From an uncultured Selenomonadaceae bacterium (lineage in GTDB: Bacteria; Bacillota_C; Negativicutes; Selenomonadales; Selenomonadaceae), in NCBI GenBank assembly GCA_946402475.1, contig CAMIWP010000078.1:1-6072 (forward strand): a stretch of DNA of 6,072 nucleotides, written 5' to 3'. Below the pieces are notes generated by a model that was not told where the DNA came from, did not search any database, and saw nothing but the letters and a program-made list of their open reading frames with translations. The position numbers were made by a program, and so were the translations under genes. Below are positions 4,001-6,072 of the stretch, one piece after another (position 1 is the first letter of the stretch; each line of letters begins with the position of its first letter).

Positions 4001-6072
4001 TCAGAACATATAGGCAATCGCCACACTGCCTCCCACGCCCCTGTGTTTTCCCAAATGTCCCGAAATTCCGATATCCATCTTCCATGGAGAGCTTTCCGTC
4101 GGTTCCATGCGGATTCCCAATTCAGCGCCAAGGCTTCCTCCGCGAATACTTGCCGATCGAATGCGAGCCCCGTCCGCCGTGCCGGATGCTTCCCCGTCAA
4201 ATTCCCAATCCCAAGAAAGTCCCCCGTGCCAGTTCCATTTCTGTCCCTCCATGGAATATCGCACGCCCAGGCAAAGGAGCTTGCTGGTCACATCGTCCAG
4301 ATCATATCTGCCTCCCGCTTGAAAGGACACGCCATCCCTCCTCATCACGAAGAACTTTCCGAAAATGTCAAGACTGCGGTTCCCGCGGAACCGGTATACC
4401 TTTCCCACGCCCACATGGCCGCCTCGATAGTTAGCGCGAACGTCGTAGCCGTAGAAGTCCCCAAGCGCATCCCTGAGGATATTGGAAGCTCTGTCATGCA
4501 TCCTGCCTCCCCGAATGCTTCCCTCGGCATATACTCCGTTGCAGTACGTCCACTTGGCCAGCATTCCTCCGCCGGTGTAGGTAGAAGAAAGCTCCCCTCT
4601 CCCGTTGTCTCCGTAAACGCTGAAATTTCCCGTCCCATGCTCAAGGAAACCTCCCCATTCCAAGGTCCCCCTCGAATACGCGTGTTTCGCTCCAAGCGCC
4701 AGAATGGCATTCCATGTGTTCCCCTTCACGCAGCTACCCGTTTCATATTCCTCCCTGCCACCGCCCAGGGCAACAAAGGCGGCGATTCCGTCCGGCCCTG
4801 CCTGGGTCCCCAACCCGTCCGTTGCCCGGGCGATGTAATCGTTTCCCGCTGCAAGAGCAGCCATGCCGGCCTCCATTCCCATGACCGTATTGTGGGTCTG
4901 GTCCTGTGCTGTAAGGATAGGTACAGGTTCCGAAGCCGGAACCTGGCTGGATGATACAGCCTCCGTTTCACCCGCCCCTTGATCCATGCTGTTTTCGGTG
5001 GAAGATTGTCCGTCATTGGCGGCTACTGCCCCACCGGCAAAGGACTTCCCGTGGTTTTCAGACTCCTGTGCATTGGCAGCGGAAGACTCATGGGCGAGAG
5101 AACTGTTATCGGAAACAGGAGTCGAACCCGGCGTCTCGCCGGATGACAAGATCGGTTCGGAAGGCTCTCCCAAGGACGGGATCCCCGGGGACTCCGTCCC
5201 GGTCTCCACCCTGTAGATAAGATTCCTGCCGGAAAGAAATGCCCTTCCTCTTCCTGTCAGGGTTGTGCCCACTGTGTAAGTATCCCCCGTGATCGCACCG
5301 ACGGAGTTTCCGAAATCCTCCACCAAAACCATGGATTGATTGGCCCGAAGAGATGCGACATTGTGAAAATAGATCCGGGAGGTATCCACAGCCGCTCCGT
5401 CAAACACAATATTCGATGGGCGAACCATGAGAGCACTCTCCTCCGTCCAGGCGACCTTGCCGAAGGAAAGCCGATCCGCCCGATTTTCCCTCGCCTTGTA
5501 TAAGAGTCGTTCTCCCTCCACGGAAATATCTCCCAAAATATGCCCACTGACCGTGACGCCGGATATCGGCGCGTAGGCATAAAAAGAGGAAATCCCCGTA
5601 CGTTCCATGCCCGAAGAAAGATTCTCTGCTCCCGAGAGGAGAGCCATGACTCCGCTTCCCGGCACAGCTTCGGGATTTTGAAAACGAAATTCCGACACGT
5701 CGAGGACCGTCTCCGAGAAATCATAACCGGATCCAACGGCATAAACCGTGCCTCCCGTTCGCCAGCCAACATTTCCGAGGGATACGGTATTTACCCGATT
5801 CTCGATCTGATAGAACACATTTTTATACCGGCTTTCCTCGTCAAGAAGAATCCTGTGAACCGGGTTATAGGAAAGCTTCACACCATTTTTCGACCGGGTT
5901 CCTTCGCATCCGACCCAAATATTCCGGCTTGGATTTACTGCGTTCAGTCTTGCCGTGCCGCCCTTGTATTTCAAGATAAGATCGGCAAAATCGTTTTCCC
6001 TGTCGGATGAGAGAAGTGTCATCACGCCAGGTGTTGTCACGGTCGAAAAGCTTGCCTTTGAAGCGTCCAGCT
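4001..6072 (-). CDS. Autotransporter outer-membrane beta-barrel protein, C-terminal part (5' end outside window)
   Basis: The - strand frame is open to the right edge and ends at TGA (4001-4003). A GTG at 6038-6040 lies inside a continuing passenger module (upstream codons read LDASKASFST), so it is not the start, and the signal peptide is outside the window. Numbering from that GTG, residues 1-280 are beta-rich passenger with degenerate modules. Residues 281-384 are an acidic Ser/Pro/Glu-rich linker. Residues 385-679 are the translocator domain. It opens with a likely helix (TVMGMEAGMAALAAGNDYIA), continues with Gly/aromatic alternating strands (such as NAILALGAKHAYSRGTLEWG) and ends in VAIAYMF, with the terminal Phe typical of BAM-inserted barrels. 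The protein is thus a type V secreted surface protein anchored in the outer membrane, as found in Negativicutes. The passenger ligand is unknown; adhesion is a guess. Three Cys (437, 500, 590) fall in the barrel, which is unusual. Confidence 0.92.
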   Translation of the reverse strand, partial: LDASKASFSTVTTPGVMTLLSSDRENDFADLILKYKGGTARLNAVNPSRNIWVGCEGTRSKNGVKLSYNPVHRILLDEESRYKNVFYQIENRVNTVSLGNVGWRTGGTVYAVGSGYDFSETVLDVSEFRFQNPEAVPGSGVMALLSGAENLSSGMERTGISSFYAYAPISGVTVSGHILGDISVEGERLLYKARENRADRLSFGKVAWTEESALMVRPSNIVFDGAAVDTSRIYFHNVASLRANQSMVLVEDFGNSVGAITGDTYTVGTTLTGRGRAFLSGRNLIYRVETGTESPGIPSLGEPSEPILSSGETPGSTPVSDNSSLAHESSAANAQESENHGKSFAGGAVAANDGQSSTENSMDQGAGETEAVSSSQVPASEPVPILTAQDQTHNTVMGMEAGMAALAAGNDYIARATDGLGTQAGPDGIAAFVALGGGREEYETGSCVKGNTWNAILALGAKHAYSRGTLEWGGFLEHGTGNFSVYGDNGRGELSSTYTGGGMLAKWTYCNGVYAEGSIRGGRMHDRASNILRDALGDFYGYDVRANYRGGHVGVGKVYRFRGNRSLDIFGKFFVMRRDGVSFQAGGRYDLDDVTSKLLCLGVRYSMEGQKWNWHGGLSWDWEFDGEASGTADGARIRSASIRGGSLGAELGIRMEPTESSPWKMDIGISGHLGKHRGVGGSVAIAYMF
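4889..5200 (-). other. Ser/Pro/Glu-rich low-complexity linker of the autotransporter
   Basis: This stretch encodes about 104 residues (281-384 from the GTG at 6040). By hand count it holds about 20 Ser, 9 Pro and 15 acidic residues, against one Lys and no Arg, with a single aromatic. It separates the last passenger module from the predicted barrel-plug helix. The composition suggests a disordered, possibly exposed stalk. No exact tandem repeat is visible, so it is not an obvious slippage tract. Confidence 0.75.
5201..6072 (-). repeat. Three degenerate passenger modules of the autotransporter
   Basis: Three units can be aligned by eye. Unit A covers 5705-6072 (truncated at the window edge), unit B 5390-5704 and unit C 5201-5389 (shorter at its end). 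Their openings are LDASKASF...GVMTLLSS, LDVSEFRF...GVMALLSG and VDTSRIYF...SMVLVEDF. Each later reaches a segment ending in a Tyr-rich strand: VFYQIENRVNTVSLGNVGW, LLYKARENRADRLSFGKVAW and NLIYRVETG. Unit spacing is about 122 and 105 residues. DNA identity is low, so these are ancient protein-level repeats and not recent duplications. Confidence 0.65.

Noticed and set aside
3604..4434. + strand open frame spanning the brnQ 5' end, the intergenic region and the autotransporter 3' end
   Set aside because: It runs antisense through a promoter, leader hairpins and a strong terminator, its translation has no family features, and there is no good ribosome binding site.
6038..6040. GTG as the start codon of the autotransporter gene
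   Set aside because: The frame stays open to the window edge and the codons before it continue a passenger module. No signal peptide follows the GTG and no ribosome binding site precedes it.
1..6072. Mobile element, CRISPR array, tRNA or rRNA
   Set aside because: No transposase or integrase frame, no regularly spaced direct repeats and no tRNA- or rRNA-like sequence was seen on either strand.

Overview
The window most likely comes from a diderm Firmicute of the class Negativicutes (Selenomonas, Mitsuokella or Megasphaera type). This is an inference from gene content. It combines a Firmicutes-style HD-GYP protein and aromatic amino acid genes with a classical outer-membrane autotransporter beta-barrel, which only makes sense in a cell with an outer membrane. 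Base composition looks moderately GC-rich. No species can be named from the sequence alone.

Layout, left to right. Bases 2-394 (+ strand) hold the 3' end of an HD-GYP domain gene that begins outside the window. It converges on the - strand aromatic operon, and a 12-bp-stem bidirectional terminator (about 405-448) lies between the two stop codons. Reading leftward on the - strand, brnQ (3720-2383), aroF (2354-1341) and tyrA (1339-449) form one tight operon with gaps of 28 nt and 1 nt. A good sigma-A type promoter (3856-3884) precedes brnQ. It is followed by a leader of about 130 nt with three hairpins, two of them trailed by U-rich stretches, so the leader may be an attenuator. Further right, 4001-6072 (- strand) is the C-terminal 690 or so codons of an autotransporter adhesin-like protein. 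It has degenerate passenger modules, an acidic Ser/Pro/Glu-rich linker and the translocator barrel. It ends at a strong intrinsic terminator (3906-3940) just upstream of the brnQ promoter.

How the genes work together. AroF makes DAHP, the entry step of the shikimate pathway, and carries an N-terminal ferredoxin-like domain of the kind that serves feedback control in this family. TyrA, the first committed tyrosine step after prephenate, has no ACT domain. Control of the pair may therefore sit mainly in AroF and in the leader upstream of brnQ. BrnQ imports branched-chain amino acids, so the operon would couple uptake of one amino acid class with synthesis of another. The autotransporter and the HD-GYP gene are separate transcription units with no evident link to this pathway.

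No mobile element, CRISPR array, tRNA, rRNA or clearly novel system was found. The most interesting items are the brnQ leader, the brnQ-aroF-tyrA arrangement and the modular autotransporter passenger.
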